Of a stretch of DNA of 64,000 nucleotides, positions 23,901 to 36,287 are shown one piece after another. Origin of the DNA: Atopsyche davidsoni (taxonomy: Eukaryota > Arthropoda > Insecta > Trichoptera > Hydrobiosidae); the NCBI GenBank assembly GCA_022113835.1, contig JAILWY010000013.1, forward strand, positions 15,300,001-15,364,000, read 5' to 3'. A program made the translations under genes and the position numbers. Position 1 is the stretch's first letter; each line of letters opens with the position of its first letter. The notes beneath the pieces were generated by a model that saw nothing but the letters and a program-made list of their open reading frames with translations, searched no databases and was not told the DNA's origin.

Positions 23901-26900
23901 CTGTTTTCTGTACATCGTAACGTGCATACATTATTATTTCTCTAAGTTCTCCACATCAAGAATTAATCGTTTTTCGAGGTAGTGTTTTTGCCATTGCTAT
24001 TGTCTACAGAATGTTTTGTCATTAAATTTGATGAAGGCTTGTTAGTGAGAAATCAATGACTGTATGCGCGATGAATATTCATGGAGGAGCAGTGTGATAT
24101 ATAGGGATTGTTAAATGTGTCATATTGTTCCCTGTAGCCAATTCTTTATTTTATGTAAATTGATATTATAATAGTATATTCGTGAGGGTATTTGAGAGTT
24201 TTAATATCTCTGTATAGTAAATAGTGATCAACGTTCAAACTTGTTTATTTTGAAAAATATCAATAGACTGACAGATAAACAAATATAATATTTAAAAATA
24301 ATTCGCTTCTTAAAAAAATTTATAAAATAGCTGTCAGTTTTTTATTTACACTGAGCAAAGCCGAAAAAAAAATTATGTAATAGGTTATAAATTATTTATT
24401 TATTTCAAACAGTATGAAATACATAAAAATTAACAATTATATTCACTAGTAAATTTTATGGAAATTTTTTATCTGACATATATAATAAAATATTTACATT
24501 AGAAATATGACTCAATATTTACTGAAAATTTAAAATATTTTTATCATAAACTTTTCGTTTTATATAATTTCTCTTTCATTAATAATTTTTCTTGTAAAAG
24601 CGATAGTGTGTATTCACACGTAGTTTTCTTACAAAGAATCTAAAAAAATCACACGCCTATGTTCATTCAGAAACTAATAAAAAAATATTTATAAATTCAT
24701 ATCTTCAAAGTGTAGGCCTAATGCGGTATTACAAGAGAAGCTTTTTTGGGGGAAGGTATTGCCGAACCTCGAAGAAAACATTGAGTGGAAATTCGTATAT
24801 AATAGAATGTGACAAGTTTCGGACTCCTTGAAGAGTTCCAAGAATAATAAATTTTGAGGGATTGTTCAACCGAGCGATACCTTTGCTGACCTCCTGTTAA
24901 CAGAAAAAAACTTTTTAAAATAAATTTTTCGGGAATGTTATTTTTGGAATAAGCCGTTTTTTATGATATTGACCTTATTCACGGAATTATAACATTAACT
25001 TATTGATTTAACAACCCCGAACTAATGACTTGTAAGTGAGGTGGCAAAACTAAGGGTTATAACTGTGGATAACTCGGCTTTGTCTAGTTGCACTAGCAAA
25101 TCTATACCTATGCGAAAGCTTTTTACTAATCAAATACACATTATACTTTTTAAATCAACATCGTTCACAATTCACATAAATTTGAATATATTGGGTATAC
25201 AATACGCATAAAAGAATTCAAGATGACTTGTATTTGCAGAAATTAAAGTTTTAAATGATGTAGAAGTAGAAATAACAGAAGTTAAAAATACTTCTACTAA
25301 CATTTGATACAAACATTATCTTTTTTATTTGTGTTTGAATAGTTTCTGATAATTAATCATTAAACACTTCCAAGAAATGGAGCTGTTGATTATCAAATCA
25401 TTGTTTATAATGCAGATGGTAAAATTAAACATGATTATTTTAATAAAATAAAAATATATATTGCAAGTGAAAAATGATGTCACCATTTATCATTCTATTA
25501 CCCAGAATAAATATCAAGGCATTGTGCGTAGAGGCCATAAAGATTTATGTCAGGTCAAATATAAGTTATTGTTCTTGGGTATTGTGCCTCGTCAACGTTT
25601 CGTTGGTCTCAGGACTAGAACTTAGATCAAATCATCACATTTGACAATTTATTTCTTTAAAAAAAAAACTTTCTAACGCAGAATCCTAGAAAAAAAAACT
25701 AACGCGGCATAACACTTGTTTAATTAAAAAAAAAGGTTTTTGAATATTTTTCTTTGGCTGGGATGTTCTCAAATTACCTCAAAATCATTTTTTTTTTGTT
25801 TGGCTTGTTAAATTATTGTAAGTTATTTAAATGCGTTACGTAAGAAACTGATTGAATTTTATTCACATTTTGATGTAAATGTTTAGATAATTTGTTAAAA
25901 TATTTAAGAATGAACTCGCTCTGCTATTTAAGTGCAGGTGCATTCGTCACTCGGAATGTCATGCGTTATTGTATGAACGAACACAGAAATGCTCCCACAT
26001 TATTATCTTATTAAAGTCTGCTTAGAAATTGAAAACGTCACTTGGAGAACCAATTCTCTGACTAACCGAGCATGAAGCACTTAATTTTTAAATTCATAAC
26101 TTAATTACTGTTTGACGCGTCCAACGATGCCGGTAATAAACGTTTTACTCCTCTAGAAATAGAATGATCCCGAGGTCTTATTAAAGCCAATTTGTTCGTT
26201 TATTTAATTATCTATTTTTAAATCTCTATTAAAAATTATTATATAATTTAATAAAGCCTTACCCTGTTGCGGTCAATCTGATTAAAAGCTGTTTATTAAC
26301 TTAAGTGACTTTCATGATATATGTATTTTTAATAGTCTATATATTCAAAATATTTTTTTATAGATATTAAAATTAACCATATATTATGGTCTTAGTGAAG
26401 AATGTATAAACTACAGTAATCTGTAAGAGTGAAAATCAGGTAAGCAAAATATTCAAACCAATAAACAATGGAAAATTAGCGATTGTAGATATGTATTGAT
26501 TTAATTCCTCGGAATTTGCATTGTTTTAAACAGGTGACTGGCAAAAAACCTATTATATTTTTAATTTCTCAAAAACGATATAAACACTCGGGGCTTTTTA
26601 TTTAGTAAGCATTCTAGTATTGCACTTCACTTCACAAAATAACTAAAATATTAAAAACAACATTAAAGAAACCAATATTACTTTACAAATATTTAAGTAT
26701 TTATGAATCTACTATATACGAGTATAATTTTAATAAAGTAAGAGATAATCGGTAAACTTTGTATATGCAATTGCATATTTTTTACTTAATATTTCAATTC
26801 ACTATTTAAACATAAACGTATATGTGAATAATCAATATTGTAATTGAAATAGAGAATCCGATGTAAAGTTCATATTTGGTATATTTATATAAGAAAAAGA

Positions 26901-27900
26901 TAATATAGAGAATTATGTATATATCCAACAGATATTTTTTTATAACAAGCTGTTTCACTAACGTCATTAAGTTTACAATGTATCGAAACTACTTATTGTT
27001 TTAAAAAGCATGCTAATTATTTTAATTTTATACGGAAAATTTTTTTGAGAAATTTATCAGAAATCACAATTTTATATCATTAAATATTGATTTAAAATAA
27101 TAAAAATGATTACTCAAAAACTCATGTGATTAAATTCTCTACGCTTCAATGAACAAATAAGTAAATTTTAATGTAAACAATAAATCGATAATTGCAGAAA
27201 GTCGGCTAACATATATTTAACTACGGAAAATTTATTCAAAACGAGATACGCAATATTCATGAATAGAAGAATAAATCTAATGAACTTATTGAATATTTAC
27301 GTAAAACATACATTTTTTTAGTGAAACTAATAAAAAAGATTGTAAAATTTTATTCACTAATGACTTTTTTTCACATTGCTTGTTGACGCAAAAAATTCCT
27401 AAAAAACCCAATTTCTGAGAAGCGTAAGCTTAAAAAAATATCAAATACAGAAAAACTATTTTTTTCAATATATTTGGAATTTAAACCCACGCGTTTTACA
27501 CCGATTACTTAAAATAATATCCTACACGCAAAAGACATTTGAAAAGTGTGTATATTTTCAATATTAAATAAACATTATTATATACGTGTAATATTATGTA
27601 AAAATATAATTTATAATAAAAGTAACACAACCTTTATTCAATGTAAATAATGGCATAACATTTTATATTTTTTACGTACCTTATAGTTATTAATCATACG
27701 TTCAACACCTGCTTTGTTATCCAGAATTCACTGTAAACTATTCACATTAAAACCGAGGCGTTCTCTCGCAACACAAAGTAAAAAGATTTATTATTCTACC
27801 AGGGACAATTAACCACAGAATATTTACATAGTTTACTAAAGCACACTGTAAATAGCAATATAATGAATTGATTAATTGATCACACAACACAGTATCTATA
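20966..27900. other. Long AT-rich non-coding stretch
   Basis: Nearly 7 kb without a supportable gene, element or structured RNA. Modestly GC-richer segments (about 22380-22500, 23230-23420, 23750-24000, 25520-25630, 25930-26170) could be conserved non-coding DNA. The 64-codon frame at 23233-23427 has mixed composition but no recognised family. Confidence 0.5.
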
Positions 27901-27904
27901 ATTT

Positions 27905-28045
27905 AATGAGATTCGAGGCCTAGCGAAGTGTTTCCGGCCCGTTGCACTCCTCGTCTGACGTCTGGACCGTTGGGCGGCCCGAGGAACACTGCCTGAAGTT
28001 TCAGAGCGTATTCCGCCCTTGAGGCTTCACTCTCCCACCCACCAT
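27905..28045. other. GC-rich island of unknown role
   Basis: About 140 bp of GC-rich, CpG-containing DNA in a very AT-rich setting. One minus-strand frame stays open for about 45 codons across it, but it lacks a start, a recognisable domain or convincing splice sites on both sides. It could be a promoter or first-exon region, a conserved element, or an old repeat. Confidence 0.3.
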
Positions 28046-28348
28046 GATATATCAAAACAAAACAATTGATATAAAAAAAAAATACTTAACAGTGTATTTT
28101 GGGCACGTAAATAGTAAAACACTTACATAAAAATAATATATTGTAAATGCAATGTTGCCTGAAATATTTTTTTTGAAAAATGTGTAAGTGCATGATATAT
28201 TATTTAATTATTAATTACGCCAGTGAAATAATTTTTTTTATATGGTTGAATAATATTTTGCAGTTGTCATCACTTTTAATATTTTATAAACTTTTGCACA
28301 GCTGGTTCATACTCGTAGTACAAACTAACAGTCTAGTCTTCAGCGCCT

Positions 28349-28660
28349 TCAAAATGACTGGGTGGCTTGTGTCATCGTGGGGTTGTGTTTGGGGTTGGGG
28401 GTAGCTTTAGGCCTTTTTTTGTGGAGGCAGTCATCGAGGTTGAACTCGAAGGTGTTGATTGAGGGGTTTGGAACTAAGTGGGTGGAGATTTGGAAGGAGT
28501 GTGCGAGGTCGATGATGACCTCTTGGATCGTTTCGGTGTTGGTGTCTCTGTGGAGCTGGGCATTTTGGATGAACCTCGGGGCATTGAGTGCCTAGCGGAG
28601 GATTTTATTTTGGAGAGGCTTGTGGTTCTCAAATGGGATGTATCCTCAGATCGTCGGATC
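28349..28660 (-). pseudogene. Jockey-clade LINE ORF2 C-terminal fragment
   Basis: The minus strand reads LQNKILR, a stop, ALNAPRFIQNAQLHRDT, then ETIQEVIIDLAHSFQ, a VPNPSINTF block and CLHKKRPKAT, ending at a TGA at 28349-28351. This order (LQNK.LR, NAPRF..N..LHRD, an E.I helix, .PNP, basic RP tail) is the typical C-terminus of jockey/Juan-type LINE polymerases, which reverse-transcribe their own RNA at nicked target DNA. Only the last ~100 codons remain. One in-frame TAG and an upstream TGA show decay. No clear poly-A tail was found beyond the stop. Confidence 0.65.
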
Positions 28661-28692
28661 ACCGTCCGCAGGTATTTTCGCGGGGGCGCTAT

Positions 28693-28887
28693 TTACGGGG
28701 CGAGTAGGATTGACAGGAGCTTTGGAATCATCGCTACGATGTCCCTTATTTTCTCCTCCTTCGAATCTGGAGTCATGAGTTTCTGGAGGGCCTCCATTGC
28801 AAGCGCAATCAGGTTGTCCTGCAAAGATGGGGTGTCGGACAGTGAGGTGGGCTGGGTGGCCTCAGCGGGCTTGGCTGCTGCTATCAA
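28693..28887 (-). pseudogene. Possible LINE ORF1 C-terminal fragment
   Basis: A 64-codon GC-richer frame lies directly upstream (in transcription order) of the jockey ORF2 tail. It has an acidic/polar start and a helical end (NLIALAMEALQKLMTP, then IPKLLSILLAP). Its position and helical tail fit the end of a LINE gag-like ORF1, which would mean nearly all of ORF2 has been deleted between the two pieces. No zinc knuckle is visible, so the family assignment is inference. An unrelated GC-rich repeat is the alternative. The long plus-strand frame 28478-28900 over this region is the antisense shadow. Confidence 0.35.
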
Positions 28888-28960
28888 TAAAGTTTATTAA
28901 GTATTTACTAATAAAAGTTCATTACTCTTTGAAATGTATAAAAACCAGTTTGTAAAGTGT

Positions 28961-29245
28961 CTTCCTCAGAGAAGGTTGTCGACCATTTCATGGAGCATAT
29001 ACTCATGCTGAAGCAGTGCTCATGGTTTTCTAAGTGGAAAATAGTGTAGTGGTTCCTTCTTCACCACAATTTTATATTGGAAAGAAAAAAACTGCGTATT
29101 GCTGCTGCTCAGTAGCACTATTATATAAACCTTTCCTTACAAAGTTCTGTCAAAAAAAAAAAAAGGTACTTCCAGAGCACATCCCTCCACAATCATTCCT
29201 AGTCCACTACTCCATTACCGACCCTTCACACGCATTACTTATAAT
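28961..29245 (+). repeat. Dispersed repeat R, copy 1 (interrupted)
   Basis: The first part (28961-29058) contains GAGAAGGTTGTCGACCATTT, ATACTCATGCTGAAGCAGTG and AAAATAGTGTAGTGGTTCC. After about 130 bp of unmatched sequence the family continues at about 29187 with CCACAATCATTCCTAGTCCA up to about 29245. The same order is found uninterrupted at 41834. The family has no recognisable protein and may be the 3' part of a LINE or a SINE. Confidence 0.65.
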
Positions 29246-32200
29246 AAACACACACACGTACATACATTAAATAATCACATTTACTGTAAATAAATATACT
29301 ACATTAAATATTAATATGAGATACGTTGGAATACCCGCACACGTGTAAATAACCGTTAAACTTTTTGCCTATTGATTTGATGTGATGTTGATAAATAAAA
29401 TAAAACCAGCAATTTATGTCTTGGATTATGTGAATAGATTTTCTAAATATTTAATATTCCAAGAATGCCTCAATTTTATTGAAAATTTCATTAGAGTTGA
29501 TAAATTCATTGATCATTTCTAAATGGTATTTAAAATTCTAACAACGCTTCATGCGTGTGTCAATAAAATATATATAAATGTATGTATTTCATATACATAT
29601 TATACATTTAAAAAATTCCAAATAGATGTCAAAAATAATTTGAGTGATCTGTGTAGGATCCATAAGAAAAAAAATTGTTTTAGTCTTGTACTAAAAATGT
29701 ACATATATATGCTATGAACATTTAAAAAGAAAATTAAGTGCGAACGGTAGAAGATTAAGCCAGATTAACTAACAAGTGATTAAAATGGATGTTTGAAAAA
29801 AAGTTATAATTAAGGAGGAGTAAAGAAACGCATAAATACATTGAATTGAGTACAGTTAAGCGCATAAATTTTTTGCCCAAATAACAAGAAAGGTATCACA
29901 ATTGTTTTATCACAAGAAATTCAATTTATTTAATTGCAAATAAATATCTAATGTGACACCTACGAAAGAAATTTAAAAGGGTCATTTCAATAAAGAAGAA
30001 AACCTGAAATATGAAAATGAAGGCAATATCTTCATGGAGATGGAAATGGAAGATTCTGGAACATTAAACGATTTCTTCAGTTAAACTGAAACTCGAAAGA
30101 AGTTAAAATGCCCGGTGATTTTTCCTGCAAAATCAGATTTACTTGTATATAAAGCATTTTATAAAGGAACAATGAAATAAAAATTTATATTTTTATAATA
30201 CTATTTTTTCAGACATTCAAACCAAATCATCTGAAGGAGGATTCTGTAAAGATAGCAGTAAATGACATTGAGTGGGCATGACATTTGCATATCCGGAATA
30301 AACATTGATTACTAATAGAATATGTGAAAGAGTATTATATTTCAATGATAATGTTTTCCTAAAGGCTTTTTTCTGCAACATAGAAATTAATAAAGATATA
30401 TAAAGCGATAATGCTCTAAAGGTAGATATAAAAAAAATAATCCATGGGATACACTTTTGTTATTTCGTGTATAAAATTTAAAAAATCTAAACTAGATCCT
30501 TTGTGAAATTTATTTTACTTGGTATTTAGCAATAAGTTTGAGCTAAAAAATATATATTTTAAAAAATAATATAATATAAAAATATAACTGCTTTATAATT
30601 CAAATGGTTCGTGTATTTTTTAACAAATGGTTTTTATTATCTCTTCAAAGTGTATAAAAACTCTTTTTATAAAAACAAATCATAATTCAGGCTATTTTAA
30701 TAGAGAGATTAACTTTGTTAAATGACGTCATCGCGTTTTACAAGCGTTCATCTATTCTTTTCTTTACTTTTTTTTCATAAAGTATTTTTTGCGTTAGTTA
30801 AGAAAATTCCAATTTCCTCTCTCAAAGTCATTTTTATGTTATTCTGAATAGAAAAGTCAATAAACGCTGAATGCGACCGCCCATGACAAAACATTTTCAG
30901 TTTTTCTTAATATATTCTGATGACTGAATATTAAACGATTCGGATCATCGGTTGTAAATGGTTAAATTATACCGCATTTTATATATTTCATTTGAAAATT
31001 TAATAAAGATATAATTTAATATATTCCTAAGTAATACCAGTCTACCATTTAATGGTTTTGGAAACGTGCCAGAACTGGATGCAGTCTGCGGTGAAGAGTA
31101 AACGTATCAGAAGCGTAACTCTAAAAGATCGTAAAATACAATATAATATTTTTATGTCGATATGAAAATGACATATCAATCAATAGTTTATATTTTTATA
31201 ACAAAGAAAATTTAAGGTGCATTGATAAATTTTTAACCAAATTTCGATGTCATTTTCATAAGTAAATAAGCATAAATCTTTATCAAATAACATTTCAGTT
31301 AGCATATTATTAGAAAATTTAAGAGTTCAGAAGCCTGAAGATCAATATCAATAATATATCAAATATGATATCAATGTACTTTTTAAGATAAGTCTGATTA
31401 AAAATTGATCGTATTTATCAACTAAACCCATTATAAATTAGATATATCAGCAATTATTCAACACAACCATTATAAAATAAAGTAACTTTACTATATAGTA
31501 TTAAGTTTTGCATATGTTTCAAAGTTTAATTAATCAAGACGAATCTGAATAAGGTATTTGTATATGAAGTTATCTTCATACGAAGCAATACCAATTCCCT
31601 TTAAAAGAAGTTCATTATTTTGTAGAAGTACGTACAGTATTAAATTTCCCATTATTTGAGATAGCATAAATACCAAAAAAGCCCTTAAAAACATATAAGT
31701 TAAAATAATCCATAAAATATTTATCATTGACCGAAGTTTGGCATTCAACTATTTTGTGTTTATTTAACAATATAATGAAAGTTGTAATTATTTAGCTATT
31801 TACATGATTTATTCAATAATGCCTGCAGTGTCTGGTTCTGAAAGGTTTTTGAACTTAAAGCGGTTCTTAAAGCTACTTGAAAATTTAAGTTAAATTTTAC
31901 GCTGTTTGATGATTAGTGGTGATATATTGTTGCAGTTTTTTGGTCGGTGGTCAGTTGTGTTGAGACGTGTGTGGACTTATATTTTCTTATTAGGGTCACG
32001 GTATAGTTGGTATGAAGTGTATGAGCAGTGTGAATAACGTTCGTCTTACGCATAAACATCATGGAAAGGAATGTATCGTGACGCCATAAAAAGACGAAGC
32101 CATAAGCCAGGCTTCACAAGCAGCGATACAACTACAGAGGATGTTACTAACTACTCAGTTTTTAAACTTTTTTTGTCAATAATATTTTATAATTTATTTA

Positions 32201-35200
32201 TTTAGATTGATTAACATCACGCTGTGAAATATCCATTGGCATCCGCCAGTAATAAAATCTACTATTGATTAAATTTTCTTCGCTCATATATTTTTTAAGA
32301 TGAACTGATAACGAGACACGAAGCATCCAACGAACAATACCTATTCGACTTTATTAAAATGGGGAGCATTGCGACAAGAACTTCGCAATAAAATCAAAAG
32401 CACTCGACGAACTTCGGTCGGCACAAATCTTCTTTGAAAAATCAGACGGGATTTTATGTGAATACCTTGAACCTGAGAGATCGAGATAAAATTGTGTCTG
32501 TCTGGATATGAAATGAAATATCTCCTTCATCCCAAAAAGGTTCCATCGCAAATATATATTTCTATTATTCAATAAAAACTCTTCTGATGATACTTACAAT
32601 GACACTTTTACACAGGCTTAAATTTTCTCTGTACGCATTGGCTATCCAAAATTTACATATTTATTGTTCAAAGTGTCTATTAATTATTGTGTAAAACGCA
32701 ATAATCAGCTAGGTAACGCCAGAAGATAACAAATTGCCTGTTAAGAGTTTTTTTTAATGTTATTGGGTGGCTTTATAGTATTGATATTGCAGAATCAAAA
32801 ATTCAATAATAGTGTGCAGTATTTGAAGATTTTCGTAATATATTTAATATACATTTTACACCTTTCACCATACAGAGGAGCAGCTTTTTATTTCTCTTCA
32901 TGGCCACGGTTATAAAAATTATATGAATTCATTACATAAAATATTTCATATAATTCTCCATATTTTAAATTTTCTTCTTAAAATTTACTCTTTAAAAGTT
33001 CTTAAAATGCGAAAAAATTAATCGCTTATTTTGTAATTTTCTAGCTTCCCGGATGATTGATTATTAATATTAAATAAAATCCCAATCAGATTTTATTGTG
33101 TGTACAACATGTTTTAGATAATCGATTCATACATAAAACAACGAGAAAAGTTATTGATTTTTTTTATAAAGTGCTATAGTGGTTAAATTGAAAAAGAGCA
33201 CTTGGCCGGAAAAGACGTAGAGTGGGCTTAAATAATGTCTGTTTTGGGGTTGGGAATATTTTTTTTCTCGTCGTTATATGTGCATCAATTATTTTAATAA
33301 TTTACTAAATAAAAATAAACGCAATATTTGAAAACCACTGCTCGTTCGTTGATTTAATTCGGCGGTGAAAATCGACTTCACTGCCAAAAAGGTTTTCAAC
33401 ATCGACTTGCGGAGAGACAGTTCACTAAATATTTACATTTCTATCAAAGAAACACTAAAACATAACCCCGATTTTATGAACTTGTGTGAATGACATGTGA
33501 TGTTTCGAGCTTATAATTATTTTACATACCTATTTACATCACTTTTCGTAATCGATTTTATTGCATATTTATATCACATTTTTGAGAGTGGTGGTAATAC
33601 GAAATATGCACTGAATTATATTGATTATATTTTTTTATGTATTATTTGCCTGCCATCTAGCGTTTGTTTTTGATAACTGCTTTAAAAGTATCGGTGAATT
33701 TTGTTGCAAGCTTTAATATTATTTCGTAGATGGCACTTTCCAGTTTATATGTTCTTTTAAATAAAATAAACAATTTAATTTCCTTTCTAGCTAAGTCACA
33801 TTGAGTAAATATTTAAAATCAGCGTGTACATGGAGAGCTAAGTAAATTGTCATATGTTTATTTAAAACATATTGTAAAAATAATATTTTGTATTATACAT
33901 TTTATAGTCATACAAATTACATCATACGGTAGTAATGCTTTATGAGCACAATGAAATATAACCCACTTGAGCTACTGTGCAAGTGTTTGATGTAATTATT
34001 ATATATTTTCATAAATATAAATACTAGTATACATTAAGTAATGTGAAAAATTATGAATACTTGATTCATCTTTGTTTATCAGGTTCTATACTAACTGAGT
34101 AAACAGTTATATAATCTATTTTTTCTTGCGAGGAAACGAAAACTTTTTATACTCATTCCGAGATAGTTTACTTACACGTAGGTAACATAAATAAAACCTT
34201 GAACTTTAAATAAAAAATTGGGGCTATTTTAAAGATATCAATCATATCGTAAAAATCTTTTACGACATGGAAAGTGAGAATTGAATTAAAATCACTGAAT
34301 CAAATTTTTATCTGGATAAGAGGCAGAGCCTGAAAACAGCGTCAAGTTTTTATTTAATTTAAATATGTCAATAACTATTGAATGTCTTGACCATTACTTC
34401 TCATACGAATAATAACAAAAAACCGAGATATTCAAACTTGTAAATTTTAAATACATGCAAATACATATATCGCCTAAAAATATTTTCATGTGAAGCTGAA
34501 AAATATTTCTTGATGTTATTCCTAAACCCGGGCAAAGCAGTCAAGCGGCAGATTTTTCTTTGATCCGTATCAACATCTCCTGTCAAATCATACTTTCCGA
34601 AAGCTTCATGAATAAATTCATATTAAAAGGTAAAAAAAAGTCACCCGAATGACGTGATACATCGGTAGGGTAAGTGCAAGTATTATAGAATACAACTTTT
34701 AAAAAAATAATAAATCTAGGCTTTTTTTATATTTACATGCTATGAATGCAAACAAGTGGCAGAAATAACAAATAAATATTTTCTTGTTTTCAATCAAAGT
34801 TCCAGGGGAATATGTAATATATTTATGAAACCTAAAATTACGCTTAAAATGATTTTGAAATAAAAACACATTCTATGTATGTTTAAACTGTTTTTATTAG
34901 TACATAGCACTTTTAAAAATAAACTGTTGTATGACAATAATTTTGTTAAAACTAAAATTACTAGTAAGTTGAATAAATATTTCATTTTTAGTACAATCCT
35001 CTTGAACATTTCATTCATCTTTCCATTAGTATCACACTTTTCTACCCTTGTTTAGTATCAATAAAAAGTAGTTTATAGAGAAAACTATATTTCACGATTT
35101 ACAACGTGTTATATAATTTCACCTTGAAATGTAAAAAATACTGACATCCAAAAACAATTTTTTTATAAATTATCGATGTTTATTTTTTTATGTATCCCAC

Positions 35201-36020
35201 AACATCTGCAGTCATCCTCCAATACTTTGACGAGATGATAATCTGTACTGTAATCCTTTTAAGTATTTTAGGGTTTAGGACTAAATTCTGCTTTTTTTTA
35301 AATCACAGAAAAATATGTAAGGATAATTATTTTTTCTGAACCAATGAGTATTATTCAAATCGTTTTTTTATACAAGTTCATTGTTTGTATAATATATCTT
35401 AATTTCAGATTCACACGTGAAATGACAAGAAACTTATTTTTTTAAAATGGTAAGGTTAAATAAAACACATTGGAGGTTCGAGAAAAACATTCATTTTTTT
35501 AATTTAATGTTCATCACTTTTTACGGGTGCAATAAATTCGTATAGAATAAAAATTTGTTATTTTACATATTTTTTGGTTTTTGAAAAGAAGTTTCTCTAA
35601 AATTCAGTAAATCTGATACTACTTTTTGAAAATCTCAAAAAATGTTCCTTGGAATAATATTTAGCTGCAGGATCAATAAATTGCTAAATAAAGCGGAAGA
35701 TTCCTGAAAATGAATAAAAATGGGCCCGACATTTAAATTACGCCAATTTGCCTTATTTTTAGCTCGTTTGGTCTCCGTCGAAGAAACAATTTCATGGTCG
35801 ATTGAGATTCAAATCGACCGAATTTCTCTGAACTCGGACCTCAAATGATCTCAAAGGCCCGAAGGCTCTGTGCTGGCCTGACTTATCACAATGCAAATAC
35901 CGAGCCAGGTCTTAAGAAACCTAATGGCCTCGGTTACGAATCAATGACCAAAAAGCCAATAATGTATGCTAAATAAGAAAACCCGTATAGATTAAATTCT
36001 ACTATTATAATATACATTTA
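29246..36020. other. Long AT-rich non-coding stretch
   Basis: No gene or element can be supported over nearly 7 kb. Slightly GC-richer segments occur at about 31930-32110 (contains GGTCAGTTGTG, an arthropod initiator-like word) and 35750-35950. A perfect TGACGTCA lies at 30723-30730. Confidence 0.5.
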
Positions 36021-36287
36021 TTTATGTGATTAAGCACATTTTTTCATACATTGAAAACAATTAAAGAAAACTCTCAGAAAATATCATCGTGACTTGTGAG
36101 GGATTCGAACCCACATCCCCAAGCTTTCATGGCCGGTGCATTTATCCAACTATGCTAACGAGCCACTGCAATTTAGTGAGAATTTTTAATAATCATATTC
36201 TACATATGAACTAATACACGATGATATTTTCTGAGAGTTTTCTTTAATTGTTTTCAATGTATGAAAAAATGTGCTTAATCACATAAA
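36021..36287 (-). mobile_element. Fold-back tRNA-derived element, copy A
   Basis: Two arms of 71 bp, 36021-36091 and 36217-36287, are perfect reverse complements with no mismatch. The 125-bp spacer contains a tRNA-like sequence read on the minus strand, whose 3' end runs into the left arm. Before the tRNA part (minus-strand sense) lies a 50-bp head starting TATTAGTTCATATGTAGAAT. This resembles the left arm of copy B at 54546, so the element seems to carry both an old diverged head and a fresh perfect arm. No protein is encoded and no clear target duplication is seen. It resembles a SINE with long terminal inverted repeats; transcription would give a strong hairpin displaying a tRNA-like loop. 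Confidence 0.85.
36089..36166 (-). other. tRNA-like core of fold-back element A
   Basis: On the minus strand the sequence begins GTGGCTCGTTAGCATAGTTG and ends AAGTCAC. The acceptor ends pair 6 of 7, counting one G-U. A D-stem GCAT/ATGC encloses the A-box TAGCATAGTTGG. A short anticodon-type stem GGC/GCT encloses CATGAAA (TGA in the anticodon position), and the T-arm has the exact B-box GGTTCGAATCC. The weak anticodon stem and imperfect T-stem, plus a diverged relative at 54612, point to a SINE head rather than a working tRNA gene. Confidence 0.7.

Noticed and set aside
28474..28662. Minus-strand Ser/Pro/Lys-rich frame (MIRRSEDTSHL...) as a host disordered protein
   Set aside because: The other minus-strand frame over the same bases gives the recognisable jockey C-terminal motif order, so this frame is a shadow.
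28478..28900. 140-codon plus-strand open frame
   Set aside because: It is antisense to the jockey-type LINE tail and its upstream frame on the minus strand. The open state follows from the shared GC-richer composition.
29985..30085. Short Glu/Met-rich plus-strand frame ending GTLNDFFS
   Set aside because: Only about 30 codons, with no splice sites or family. Too little to call an exon.
31930..32110. Initiator-like GGTCAGTTGTG with a 25-codon frame downstream as a promoter and gene
   Set aside because: No TATA or downstream element at the expected distance, and the peptide is too short to judge.
36089..36166. Functional tRNA gene
   Set aside because: The anticodon stem and T-stem are imperfect, the 3' end lies inside a repeated arm, and a diverged paralogue has the same flanks. 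A tRNA-derived repeat fits better.
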